From the NCBI GenBank assembly GCA_037892935.1, contig JAYXKI010000004.1, positions 682,001-746,000 on the forward strand: 64,000 bases of DNA, written 5' to 3'. Origin of the DNA: Phlebopus portentosus (Eukaryota; Basidiomycota; Agaricomycetes; Boletales; Boletinellaceae). Every line of letters starts with the position of its first letter. Position 1 is the stretch's first letter. The position numbers were made by a program, and so were the translations under genes. The notes under the pieces were generated by a model. That model was given only the letters and a program-made list of their open reading frames with translations, was not told where the DNA came from and made no database searches. Of the stretch, positions 1-12,377 are shown piece after piece.

Positions 1-1393
1 TTCCGACAATGTCACGCTCGGAGAATTTATGGATCCGGAGTTATATGAACGCCATAAGTAGGACTCAGAAGGTACAGATGCTGCTGTAAGAGGAAGATCG
101 GATTCGAATTTGAATTCACTGAAACTTCCCAATAGAAAGAGTGAATGCAAATGAATTAAATGATACGAATAGTGGTGCTCAGACAGAGGGTGAGGCTAAA
201 CGTTCTGGCTCATCCGTACGTACTAGCTCGGTCGGTGTCTCCCATCTTTATCACTCCAATACAAAAGTATCAATGAAGGCAATGCTCGTGGCAGCCTAGA
301 CGTGAGAAATCTCCAAAAGAGCGAATCAGGAAGCTCTTCGATGCATTTCAATACTGGGCACTTCAATAACACCCACAATGTATCACCGCCCATTGGCGTT
401 AATCTCTACATCAGAATCAATCAGTGTTTCCAGGTCCGGATCCGCATCTGGTGTGGAGAAGATCGTTGTCGTTGCAGTCCTGAATGGAGATGCAGGTCCT
501 CAACTGACCAGCCACGTGCTCCTTCGCAATACAGCGTGCTTGATGCGGCTAAGGCTGCGCGCTTCCTGGAGTGTCTTGTTTGGCACATAGCTACTGTCAA
601 TGAGAGAGGATATGCACGACGTGCCAAACGAGTAGGAATATTGATATTGCTACTGGTAAACCCGGGGATCGGGAGGGAAACGAGCAGTCCTTATCGATTC
701 TGACGCTGATTCCTCCTTTCTGCCATTACTTCTCCTTCTGTTTTTCCGATCCTTGTTCTCAAACGCCCTGATTGCCCATCCCTCCTTTTGATCGTAAGAT
801 ACTGAACTCGTCTCATCTATATACCTACCTGTCCAAGTAAGTCTGCGCGAGAAGCTGGTCAGACCTCCGTTATTTGGGAGAACTAAGATTTCGGACCGAA
901 AATTTTCCTGCCTATCTGCAGTTTCTGCACGGGATATCGTCGGTCATTTGACTCTTGAAATCTCTATGAAATGAAAACGTACATACATACACGAGAAAGT
1001 GCATCATAATCAGACAGAGCATAGATATCCCCCAGATCGAGGTATCTGAGTGCTTTCTACTTTTGTTCCTTTCGTTTGGAACACAGACACGCTTTGGATC
1101 TCATTGGGAAGTTCAGAAATTGATGTATGTGCACTCGATGGTAAGTCGAGGTGATCCTTTAGAGGAAGTTGGCGAGTGGTACCCGATGCATATACTACCC
1201 TACCATATAAAGCGTGCAAATTCACCTTCCTAAAGCAGACACTTTTTGTACGCACCTGTATGTATTAATGTGAGTATTAATCCTGTGAGTCAAGTAGTCA
1301 GTGACATTGTCGTCCGTCACAAAGACTGGGATAACTTATAAGCCGGAGCTGCCCCGTCACATCTTGTCTTTAATCCAATCCTCTGCCACCACA
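1..1393. other. Left-edge region without a supported gene
   Basis: No gene can be supported here. The first 61 bases are open and end in a TAG at 59-61 in a frame reading SDNVTLGEFMDPELYERHK. This could be the last codons of a gene cut by the window edge, but 19 residues are too few to tell. The ORFs at 302-703 overlap each other on both strands and resemble nothing I know. Confidence 0.4.
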
Positions 1394-2457
1394 ATGACCG
1401 GAGCCGCACCTTCCAGTGCGAGTCCGCCGCGTTTACAATTCAAACACTCTGGTTTCACACACACGCTGTTTTTCGACTGTTCTCCGTCAACTAACAACAA
1501 TGATCGTGTCCTTCAAGATTTAAGGAATGCTATAAAGCAGGGGGAGAAGCGGGATAATGCAGGTGAAACGGAGGACGAGAAGTATGGCTTGTATTATTAT
1601 GTGAGTCCTATGTAGCTGTGATTCTGCTGCTTTATTTTGATTTTCCGATAATACAGAATGTTCTCGACAAGCCCGTCGAGCGGCGTCCGAGTAACAGTAT
1701 TCGCAGGCTCATCCCAGGGAGTCGAGAACCTAAGCGTGATTACTCTGAGCAGGTTAGAGAAGGTTATGAGAAGATTGTCAAAAACTGTGAGGCGTGATGA
1801 CATTGTCAGGTGGCTCTACCCGCTTATTGCACTGATAGACATGATAGACGAAAGAGAAGGAGAGAGAGACTATATATGCGTATTTGGTGTTGGTGAAGGG
1901 GTCGAGCCCGCTCTCCTCGTTGCTCAGATTCTTAGCAAGGTTTGCACTCAAGTCCAAGATTGTATTGACAATCTATCTAATTACGTGACATAGATTGGAG
2001 TTATACAAGCGTGGGCTTTTAAAGAGAACTTTTCCCTGGTGCTCAAACTCACCACAAGCAACAAGTACAATGATGAACAGCGCGAGAACTTTGTGAGTAA
2101 CTTTTCCCGTCTGTGATCGACCACGCGCTCACCTCTGCCTTAGAGGAGTGTACGGACACAGTTTGCTGCAGTTGACTTGTTCTGTCTTGACGAAGAAATG
2201 CCGGGTAAGGGTCAACTGGGCGACAACGTACTTGATTGTGAGTTGTTCACCCCAGATTAATTGTACGAAGTGTCGCTAAGAGGTGACGAATTGTAATAGC
2301 TAGACGCTGCGGCAGAGATGAGCTCCCAGATAAATACAAGTCGATTTTCCCAGCCCCTGCATCACAACACAAACCAGAGAAGGATACTGCGTCACAAGCC
2401 AACTCGACGGAGAACATTGCGCCGTTACCGAAGAATGATGGAACAGTCCGGCCGTAG
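1394..2457 (+). CDS. DUF2235-like protein lacking the Ser nucleophile motif
   Basis: Six exons join cleanly in one frame (1394-1600, 1657-1786, 1839-1939, 1994-2092, 2144-2237, 2300-2457) and give 262 residues. The order of segments follows the N-terminal half of the DUF2235 family: a hydrophobic strand ending in an Asp (THTLFFDCS), then YGLYYY, then a helix running into the strand RDYICVFGVGEGVEPALL near residues 123-140. In DUF2235 that strand normally ends in GxSRGA, the nucleophile elbow. Here it reads GVGEGV, so the Ser and Arg are absent. The C-terminus is short and Lys/Asn-rich, and the usual second half is not present. The next gene downstream is a full-length DUF2235 protein with the motif, so this may be a diverged tandem copy acting as a pseudoenzyme. 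Family membership is inferred from motif order only. I chose the ATG at 1394 rather than 1301 because it lies closer to the conserved part. Confidence 0.55.
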
Positions 2458-2906
2458 CATAGAGTAGAAATTCTTGTTTATCCGCGTATCGTTAATCGTT
2501 GTATAACATTGCGATCTGTAAACCCGATTGCTCGATAAATTATCCATGCACCGATGCCGTCGGTATGTGAAATTAGCCAATCAGAGCCCTTTTTTACAGT
2601 TCGGTTCGGGCAAAGATCCGCAACATGGTTATTTTAGTTTAGTACTGTATCGATGCGCGCAACCGGACCAGGTGTCCACTTCGTCTGTGTGCTTCCTTGC
2701 CATGTTGCGTTATCCCGTTACTGGTGCGACTGCTGGATTAAAGAGGCAATTTGTCAGGAAACGAGAAACGTTCACGGCGCCTATCGGGCCTCGTGTTAGG
2801 GATAAAGGTCGACCTGATATTTGATTGACGGTCGGTTGTCATTTTACTACTCTCTCCCTTCCCCCATCAACCTGTTCTCCCCTTTCGACCACCACTGTTC
2901 GATCCA
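2458..2906. other. Spacer between the two DUF2235 genes
   Basis: About 450 bases with one unremarkable ORF (2528-2824) of no recognisable family. It presumably holds the 3' end of the upstream gene and the promoter of the downstream gene. I see no TATA box close to the ATG at 2907. Confidence 0.3.
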
Positions 2907-4494
2907 ATGACTAGTGAAAGGGACCGTACCCACCATATCATGTTGCTGGATGGAACTACCCTTAGGTGTGTCACGTCCAATCTCAGCGTACACATATCGA
3001 TTCCAACAGCAATGTTTCGGACGGGTGTTAGCGCCTCGGGTCCGAAGAAATCCCACCTTTTTCGACTGAAGGCTGGTTTCATCGAAGATAATAACTCACG
3101 CTCAGATAACCAATGTAGGCAGATGGCCTATTATGAAGTAAGTACAGTAAACTTGTAAATCTACAGGGACGTCGGCTCATGATAGCCACATTAGCCTGGA
3201 ATCGCTTCAGGATCGGGCCTATTAAATGGAATAGACTCGGCCTTTGCGTTTGGTTTTGACCGTTATGTCATCGAACGGTTGAAGTATCTTTCGAGTGTTT
3301 GTAAGAGATTTTCTGCATGTTTTTCCTACAGTTTACTTACAGCCATTTTTAGATCAGAAGGATGATTATATAACTATTATAGGTTATTCACGAGGAGCCG
3401 CAGCAGCTATGCTGATTGCAAGATATATCACATTAGTGACTACTGCAATTTCAAGTCAAACTTTCTCTGACAATCAAAATAGATAGGACTCCCATTTCCC
3501 ACAGATGGAGATGATACGCTTCTTAAGCAGGTCAAGAGCTTGATTAAGAAGGGCGGTAGAAATAGCACTAAATTCGACGTGATAGTGCGTAATATTCTGT
3601 TTTATTTTAAACTCTTTTACTCAATTTTGTGTGAATAGAAACAAAATAGGTTCCAGGTCCGAAACCAACACGTAACAGTAGCTCGTCTGATCCTATTGCA
3701 TGTTCAGTCTACTTTTCTGGTTATGATTATTATTCACGCATATTTTCTAGTGATCCAGTTGCGACAACACCAACTTTACGTCACGACACTGTGACCTTTG
3801 AAATGAGTGATGCAGGACAAGTCATCTGCTGTTACGCGGCGGACGAGAATTGCCTTGGATTTGCTCCGGTTCAGTTTACTCCCACGTTGGCTCAGAATGC
3901 TGCTGCACAGCAAGTCAACGCACACCTTGCAGTTTTCTGCGGGAGCCATAGTGGTGAGCAGATCCTTCCAAATAACCTGCTGGAGGATGTTCATTGTTTG
4001 TTTCATGTAGATATTGGTGGAACATCCAGCAGTTCCCTCCGTTGGATCCCACTGCGGTATGCCATCATCAAGGCACAATCTATAACTCCTCGGCTGCGTT
4101 TCAAGGATGAATTCTTGAGGGATCATTTTCTGGACCCGTCCGATCTAAGCATCCCAAGCATTGTCCCCTTTTTTCAAGAAACTGACGGAGAGAAAGTGGA
4201 TTATACTCGTTGTAGAGGAGGAAACTCGCATTTGTTATTACGGGCCGATCAATTGGACTCTAAATGCAACATAACCAAACCACGGGGATCGCGGAAGATA
4301 CTGTAAGCATTCTACCTTCTTACTATGCCTTTTGATGGTTGGATTATTTTCGTAGTCCAAATAAACACAGGAACTTTCAAGGTTCTTTTTTTCGAATCCA
4401 CTGGACGGTGGGTCACTGCGAACAGGACAAAGAACGAAACCCTAAATATATGGCTAAGGCGACATTTTCGCCTCCGCGCAAATATACGGCTTGA
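2907..4494 (+). CDS. DUF2235 domain protein (alpha/beta-hydrolase-like)
   Basis: Predicted 433-residue protein from six exons: 2907-3141, 3211-3300, 3353-3435, 3483-3584, 3650-4302 and 4356-4494. Family landmarks appear in order: HHIMLLDGTT near the start, YYEV followed by SGLLNGIDSAFAFGFD, the nucleophile elbow IIGYSRGAAAAML (Ser about residue 121), and HVDIGG followed by LRWIPLRYAI near residue 290. These match the DUF2235 pattern of GxSRGA plus H-x-D-x-G-G and 'IPLRWM'. DUF2235 covers putative hydrolases, including the T6SS phospholipase Tle1 family. The fungal members are uncharacterised, so substrate and cellular role are unknown. The first splice (donor GTACAG at 3142) is the weakest; the other phases all agree. 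No signal peptide is visible. It stands next to a shorter relative that lacks the nucleophile. Confidence 0.7.
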
Positions 4495-7400
4495 CCTGGA
4501 GTAACAGAGTTGTCTGAATTCGCAACGAATATCTAATGTTCTACAGCGGCGTAGTCACAAGATGGACCCGCCCTCAGGTCACATATATCTAGGCGAGAAC
4601 CATTGTGAAAGGACTCGAGAACTTCATAGATACGTCGTTGTTTGAGCTTTGTGACTGTCGTTTTTTATACACCCGCGCAAACCGAGAAGCGACCATGGCC
4701 CGTCTCGTCGAGAGAGAAGCAATCGAGTCGAAGCATCACATATCCAAGTTGGCAAGCTCAAGATCCACTCAGTCCGCTTAGTATTACTTGCATATACTTC
4801 CTAGGGCACTTTTCTCTCGAAATCAGACCAAGAGGAACAAAGCGTAACATGAGCCGCATTTGTCGATTCGACTGTACCAGAAATTTGCAATCCTTTCTGT
4901 ATGTCATTTTCGCCGACATCTCAAGTAAGATAGCGGCTGTGCTGCGATATGGCTGCAGGAACAACTGTGTAGTCAACCTAAGTGAGTAAATCTGCGTTCC
5001 TTTGGCACGACTGTCCGATTAGCAATACCGTACCATGGCCAGTAAGATACTCATCTCCACTTGTCCGAAGCGTATTTGATATATATCCGGAGAGAAAAAA
5101 AAACGAGTTGCAAAAACAAGCTAAGTGGTGCTCGTCGTGCTCCTTCTTCATCAGCCCGAATCTTTCAACGCCGGGGGCGCAGTCAATATCGCCCATACCA
5201 CTCAACGTGGTAGGATACCACACTTCTGAGACCTTCCCACACTAGTCAAAGTCAACAAGGTCTGCTCTGAACCGTCCTTCACCGGAAATGATTAGTTTGG
5301 TACAATGATTGTCCGATGCGCAGAATATTCATTGTGCTTGTATTCACATCAATGGAGGATATCTGAGCTGGACAGTTGAGTCGAAGCGTGAACACTGCTT
5401 CAATAAAACGCGCTGAATGTACCAGCTTTTAGGCCACACCTGGCATGTTATGAACCGGACCAGTTGAGATTGTTCTTTCTGTTCTCATTGGACACTGTCC
5501 GATGAAGACGTTTTGAGATCTTTTTTTTTTTTCATACTTTTATGAGTCGCCTGGGAAAGATCACTAAGAACTATGGCTGGAAATAAAATGCACAGAACTT
5601 ATCTTCATTGACTATTTTCTGAGATCAACGATACCATCGCCATGACATATCCATTCAGCGGTGAGAAGTGGTACCAAGCAAGTGACATTGAAACTTTAGG
5701 GAAGAGCAAGTTTGTTCCGCCTATGGTAAAGCCAAGAATCGAAGAAAATCGTTGTCGGAAGAAGTAATAGACCATAGTCTTTCAGTCATTGTAGCGGGAC
5801 CTTCTGAGTGAAAACTTGAATTATGCTTAGGCTCCGTAAACTTCTAACCGTCCGCTCGAAACCTGGCATCTTCATGGGAAAAAAACTTGTCAAGATGAAG
5901 TCACGATGGTCACTATAGAGCTCAGGGACGCCAAAGATATAGAATGTCAGAATTCCGTTGATTCCGAGTCGGCGCGGTCAGTCTTCAAAGCATGACCAAC
6001 ATAAACTGTTGTGGGCAATTATGATGTTGACGTGAAAGCTCGAGCTCAGCGTGAACTGTGATTTGGCGACGTGTCCTCGCCTAACGATAGGCATCCACTA
6101 CGCATTAATCCAAAAGGAAATACCAGCCCAGAAAACGAATTTTGGATCACAGGGTTGCGTGATCTTCTCCGATGTTCCTTGGAAGGGAAGAGACACGCCG
6201 GCGATCAGAGTTCAAGCTCCATTCCGATTCGTGATCGCACGTGTTGCGCAGACTTTCACCTTCACCTTTCTTCCCTTCTCTCACGAACCATCACACCAAC
6301 TTATCGACCGTCAAGCAGTGTGTCTTCCATCTTAATCACTTAACTCATGTGCTACATTGTCAGACCTTGAACTTCTCGATCATCTTGTTTGTCCATGTCG
6401 AATTCTATTCTTGCAGTTTCGCACACGTATGCCTGGATTTCTCACACAATTCCTGGTCTGAGTAGCATGCAGTCGCAAACACCCTGCTGTAGCATGGGAA
6501 CAACTGGATGATCTCGCCAATGAATTTGAGCATCGCACAAGAAGAGATAATCACTTCTGATACTTTCTGGAAGATTGAGGCAGACGATTTGCAGGCACAG
6601 ATATGAAGACAGGAACGGAACATACGGGTACGTCGGAATATATTAGTCATCATCCCCACAGCCAGCAAATCGCAAACCTTGTCGTTAAACGATCACCTAA
6701 ACCTCGCTGTGTTTCTCCGGATAGACGTGTCGTTCCGAAATGTTATAGCACGTCCATCTAGGTGCAATTGCAGTATATTCATGTTTTGACGTGTTCGTCT
6801 AGAATCATGGAGAGAGTCCGAATCGTTCCCGTATCCTTGCTCACTGCTGGTGCATAATCTTATCCTTATGCTGGACCTCGTACAACAATACTCAGGAATA
6901 ATCATCTGACGATCATATGATGCAGGCGTTCTTGGCTGAAGTTGGCTCAGACACTGCCTACTTGCATGCAGATAACGGAGTCAAGTCGGATAGAAACGTG
7001 ATTTCGGGTGTAGATCTACCGTATTCCACCATCTGCCATCTACTTGATCCTGAACTAACAAAGTGCTATTGCTGTTTCATGTGCACCGTCGACTGCTTTA
7101 TCTCTCCACTTTATAGCAAAGTCACTGTCATGTCGACAGACTCATTCCCGATTTGGAAGGTTATGCATCACGTGCACTGAAGCGATCGATCTCCGGCAAT
7201 TCTCACCAATCCGACTTGAAAGGGACTGTTGGATTTATGCGTCTTGTTCTCCATTAGCGAAGGGCCTTGGATTTCTAGGTTTATATGTGAAAAATTACTT
7301 GTCATTACCACAGATAAAACATGGCGTCCTCTGCCCATCTTCACTGCATGGCCTTTCAGAACTCCACCTACCTTGAACTCTGTTTAACAGTCTTGAATAT

Positions 7401-8466
7401 CACTCAGGCGCCCAAATCGGTCGGCATTCACAATACAATCTAGCTGAACTTCCGATCCTGGATTTGGCTGTTGTCGAACTAACGCGACGACAGAAAGCTG
7501 TAAAGTACACCTCTTGTCGCTCTGCTTGCTCTCCTCGTCCTTTTCACTACCTCTTATATCTTATAGGAGCGCCTCGACCGACTATTTCTCTTGCACCCTT
7601 ATCGCGCCTTCATCATCGTGAGTTCTGATCGATCTAGCTGATATGCACATACGCTATATCATCCAGCTTGAGGAGCTCGGGGCATGTCTCACTTGGTGGA
7701 CGCGCACGGCTCACCCTGCTCACTTGGGAACTATGTCTTCACTCCCCCCTCCACCTTCAAGCCTGGCCTTCAAGGCAATGCCGTCAGGTGACCAGAAGCT
7801 ATTTGGTCATCTGGGACGCTTTTCCGAGTGATGAATATGGCAGAGCAAAGCATACGCTACCTAGGTGTGCAATAAAGCTCAACAAAGTCATAGCCGTCCT
7901 TCTCTTGGCCGACGACAACCAGTCTCACCTTATCGGAATTGCTTTTGTGCCGCACACATTTGTTATTGCGGGATTTCGGTCATCTCGGTGATAGTCGAGA
8001 GCTAGATATAGCACATAGTATGGTCGTATCGTGCCATGCTTCTCTAGACAAATATTGCAGCTGGAAATCTCTACCAATTGTTTTGAGGCTTTGAGAAACT
8101 GAAGGGATTATTGTTGATTTTGGTTTTGTCTTATTGGATAATGGCCAAGCGTGGGAACATATGGATGTTTAACTCGCACGACCACTCAGGAGTGTCCTAG
8201 TGCAGCATTCAAGTTAACGACGCGGCGATGGCCCATGGTGCGCAAGAAATAATGATTTTTTTTAATCAAATATGAGAGTGATGGCGAGCAGCACTAGAAC
8301 TACTTAGTGTTTGGTATACAACCCCATTTGAGAAGGAGAAGGTGTGGAAATACAAATTTATTTATTTTTTGCGCCGATGCGATCAAGGCCATCACAGAGA
8401 CTGTGCGCTAAGAATCAATCCCGTAAAACACCGTCGCAGATCTCCCTTTTCCCTCCACCATTGCCC
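4495..8466. other. Gene-poor block of about 4 kb
   Basis: I find no gene here that I can defend. The ORFs are short, overlap on both strands and do not splice into a longer product. Two weak candidates are an ORF at 4642-4989 and a 32-codon reading frame from ATG 7733 (MSSLPPPPSSLAFKAMPSGD...). The latter follows a pyrimidine-rich stretch resembling a 5' UTR at about 7500-7620. The last few hundred bases should contain the promoter of the large gene starting at 8467. Confidence 0.4.
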
Positions 8467-11400
8467 ATGCAACGTCCAGAGTCTTCCCTCAGCGACGCCA
8501 GCAGCAGCGCAGCCACCAGCGCCAGTGCGGGCGCGAGTTCAAGTGTGGTGACGAGGCACAGGCAGAGACTTCAGGCTGTTCCTGGCGGTCCACGAAAGCC
8601 ATCGGTTAAAGCGTTGCCGAGCATTCCTTCTCGGACTCAAATACAAGCACAAGCACAATCTCACCCTCAACCTCAACAACAGCTTCAACAACAGCAACAG
8701 CCCGAACAACCTGAGCAAGAACGACGACAGGAGCACCGACAGTCGAAGAACGACCAGCCACCGTCCTACTTGCAGTCGCAACATGATTCGCAGACACAGA
8801 ACCAACGACGGTCTTACACGCCCCCGCCAACAAGTGCCGTCACTTCCGACTCATCATGCTCACATCCACCGATGAGTCTATTCACACGCGCAGATACCCC
8901 CTCCTCCATGTCTGCTCTCTCGCCCGTGCGCACATCGTCACCCGCACCCGCCCTCGAACCGCTAGAGGAGCGGTCTCCGCCTCGGCAAGCGTCGCTTCCT
9001 CGTATTCCATCATCATCACCATCCGCACCCCTTAGCGGCCCTGGATCTGCTTCTCAGCCGACACTCAGGACATCAACTTCGAGCGTCCCGTCGGTATCGA
9101 AGCCGCCGACGCCCGCACCAGAGTCTCCTGTCTCCGGCTCTGCGTACTCGAGACCGCGCATGGTGACTACCCTATCTACACCGGCACCTCTTCAACCGCC
9201 ACCCTCAATCGACTTCAGCTCTGTACCCGTACCTTTCAAGGCCCTCACCCTCGATGCGGCGCAATGGACCTTCTCCTCGGCTGAGCTCCAGGCGATCGTC
9301 TCACGAGCAATTCGGGCCAGTGCAGAGCCCTCTTCGATTCGTCTCCTTCCGCTTCAGGTGATCGATGATGACCTTGTTCAAGAGGCTAAGCGGCTCGAAT
9401 CGGAGCGTGCTCAAGCGACCGCTCAGTATCGATTTACGATGCATAGACGGAACATGCTTCTTCAATCCCTCAACGCTTCTTCAGGTCCCTCCGTTTCACC
9501 TTCAACTACTTACTCTGCGAATACAATCAATTTGTCTCGGAACCCACCCTTGAGTCCAGCGGCGGACCTAGCACAGCGTCTCGCAGAGGTGAGCGCTACG
9601 CTTGACCGCCTGGCAGCGAATCTTGTTCGCGTCTCGGATCAGCTCGCGCAGATTCGTTCCCTGCGCGACGTACATTCTGCAAGCGCATTAGCCGTCGCGC
9701 TTCGCAAGCTCAACGCGAGTTACGCGCGCCGAACGCGCGAACTTGAAACCGTAAAGGAGAAACTCGCGGCAGCAGAGGAGGAGCGCGATGAGGCATGGCG
9801 AGTAGCCGAAGAGATGGCGATGGAATATGACGAGGGTCTCGACGATACGGCTGAAGTAGACGTGGTGAATGGAGAGCGTGCGGTTGCTGTGCCTGCGACG
9901 CTCACCCGCGCAAGCCGTGTTGGGATGAGAATAAAAGTTCCGGGCGTAGGACCGCGAATACAGCAACGACAACCGGACGCCGAGAATCCCGAGGATGGAG
10001 CTGTCCCCGAGGACGAGGAAGAAAGAGGGAGGAGGACGGAAACAAATAACGCTGCGGGCGACTCGCCTGCTAGTGCTCCCGGAGAGACTACTGGCGAGAC
10101 GAGCATGACAACTCCAATCACACGACGAAAACGCGCAAATAGCGCAACCTCGCGCGTCACGGCGGCTCGCACGCGATCCGTACGCGCGTCCAAAGCAAGT
10201 CTACGGTTCCCTCGCAGACAACATGAATCCCGACCGCCTTCTACCTATTCAACGCATTCTACGCAATCCGGACCTTCACGTGCGCGCTCACGGTCCCGGG
10301 CAAACTCTATCAGCTCCCTGCGCGATGGTTCTCCGACCTCGGCGCACCCGCATGGTGCGGGAGTGAACGCGTTGATACCCGACGTACCGAAAATGCCGAC
10401 TGCGACGGAGCTTGCGCGTTTAGCAAGCGTCAAGAGTACTTCGTCAACTTCCACGCCGACGGCATCGACGACAGCCACCGTGGCATTACCACCCATCCCG
10501 CCACCTCCTCCACCGTCGATAGAAACGAATTTATCTAAGATTGGTTCGTTCCTTGATATGACGACGCGTCCGAACTCAGCGACGGATGAGAAGGGGAAGA
10601 GTCCGGAGAAAGCTAATCCCGCGTCAGGTGCGGTGGTAGCGGCGGGAACGGCACAAGGAGAAGTGGTAGATAGCAATGGAGATGAGAGTGCACGGACGGG
10701 GACAGGATCAATTGGGAGCAAGGCGCAAGAGGAAGAGACCTTAAAACGCATTGGAGATGCACAGGCGAGTGGGGGCGACGCGAGCTCTACAACACTTGAT
10801 CCTGATGAACGCGTTGATGGAAAGGGCCGAGATGAAGAGGTCGATGGCGACGAGCCATCTCCTGCTCCGAAAGACGATGAAGCTCAGGTCATCACTGGTG
10901 AGTTTATCAAGCTTAGTACGCATCATCATCTTTCTTCTCATTTCCGCTTATATCTTCTGTCCTTCTTTCTCACTTGATTGATTTGATGCTCTTATTCTTA
11001 TCCTTTACTGATGATATCCGATCAACTTCTCTCTCATGTACAGTGCCTCCTCGTTCAGACTTGCACCAAGCACCGTTTTCCGCATCACGCGTCGAGACAA
11101 GCACGAACACCTCCGACTTCGCAGAAGTTGCGGAAGCGAAGAAACACCTCCAAGTCCGACCAAGCTTACAAGTCTACCCACCAACATGGACGCGTCCACC
11201 ACCCGACTCTCCCGTCGACGTGATGCGCGGGAGCGGGCCACACCGCGCAGATAACGGAGACGACGACGATGTATTCGACGATGAGAACGAAGGCGAGGAC
11301 GAGCTAGCCGATGCGTTTGAGAGTGCGTATGCGAGGACGCAGTTGCAGACTGCGACGAGGGGGCGGTTCGCGTATGCGCGGAGTCCGTTACGTGTACACC

Positions 11401-11693
11401 ATACGCAGAGTATGCTGCCGTTCCCTTCTGCTAACACCACCGCTATCAATACAAATACCTCAACTGGTGGTGCTGGATCCCATTTGAGCTTTAATGCGCT
11501 CGGAAGTGGTGCCCACGACGATATGATGAATGTAATGAAACGCTCGCCTGCGTCGGATAATCAGATCACTATGAGCTCTGGAAGCGGGAGCGGAAGCGGG
11601 CCGTTCCGCGGGTACGAAGCGAGCGCGAGCACGAGGAGGCCGACCTCCTTGCCTTCTGCGCAGGGTGAGAAGAAACCTTGGGATTATTTTTGA
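8467..11693 (+). CDS. Large low-complexity protein with central coiled coil
   Basis: Two exons (8467-10897 and 11044-11693, intron 146 nt, joined in phase 1) give a 1026-residue protein. The frame is open further upstream, but the ATG at 8467 (MQRPESSLSDASSS) is the first convincing Met; another in-frame ATG lies at 8377. The N-terminal 250 residues are rich in Ser, Pro, Gln and Ala with a Gln run. A conserved-looking block follows (SIDFSSVPVPFKALTLDAAQ... to MHRRNMLLQSLN). Then comes a heptad-like coiled coil (LAQRLAEVSATLDRL through KEKLAAAEEERDEAWRVAEE, about residues 360-460). After that there are basic and Ser-rich stretches, a Pro run (PPIPPPPPPSIE), an acidic block (DNGDDDDVFDDENEGEDE) and the C-terminus KPWDYF. 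I do not recognise a named family. A scaffold or cytoskeletal role is only a guess from composition. Codon use is GC-rich and uniform, unlike the flanking sequence, which supports it being real. Confidence 0.75.
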
Positions 11694-12287
11694 AAACGCA
11701 AGGTCTTCGCCCAATCCAATTCGATTCTTTTTTTCTTTTTTTTCCCTTCTTTTTTTCCAGGTTCCATTCGTTTGCTCCGGGCGATGCAAAGTCGTGCTGC
11801 TGGCTTCTTCGGCCTTACTTTACTTTCTTGTCAGGATTCGCTCGTTATCATCTTACCTCTCTGTTGATCGGCAACGCCTGCCGGCTGCCCACCTTCATTC
11901 ATTCGGGGTTCGCAGATCTAGCCTCGCTCCTTTCCCCTTTACGACGACGATATCAAACTGGAATACCCCGCCAAAATCCTACTTGCCACTTCACCGTAAC
12001 AAACTTCTGTTTTCCTCTTGCTCCTGCCCTCACTCGTGCTCATTCAGAACGTACATACCATACCATATCATAAACATACATATATTTATAGTCTATACCA
12101 CACTTACTATGCACGGTCCCTTATTGCTTTCGTATAAGTATAATTAATTGCTTGTAGAAGTAGTTTTAATTATTTTTCTCTATGTTGTCTTTTTTCTTGT
12201 TGTTATAGTTTATTTCTCTTCTTCTTTCTTTGTTTTGTTTTGTTTGTGTTTTCCGGACCTCACAGCTATCCCCTCAATGCCATAGCC

Positions 12288-12377
<90 letters not shown>
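12288..12377. repeat. (ATG)30 trinucleotide microsatellite
   Basis: Thirty uninterrupted ATG units (90 nt). The apparent poly-Met ORF on the + strand and poly-His ORF on the - strand are artefacts of this repeat. It lies about 600 bases after the stop codon of the large coiled-coil gene, in a T-rich region that may still be 3' UTR. Perfect arrays of this length are usually polymorphic between strains. Confidence 0.97.

Noticed and set aside
8539..11449. Long antisense and alternate-frame ORFs over the large coiled-coil gene
   Set aside because: Shadows of a GC-rich, repetitive coding sequence; they lack splice logic or domain features.
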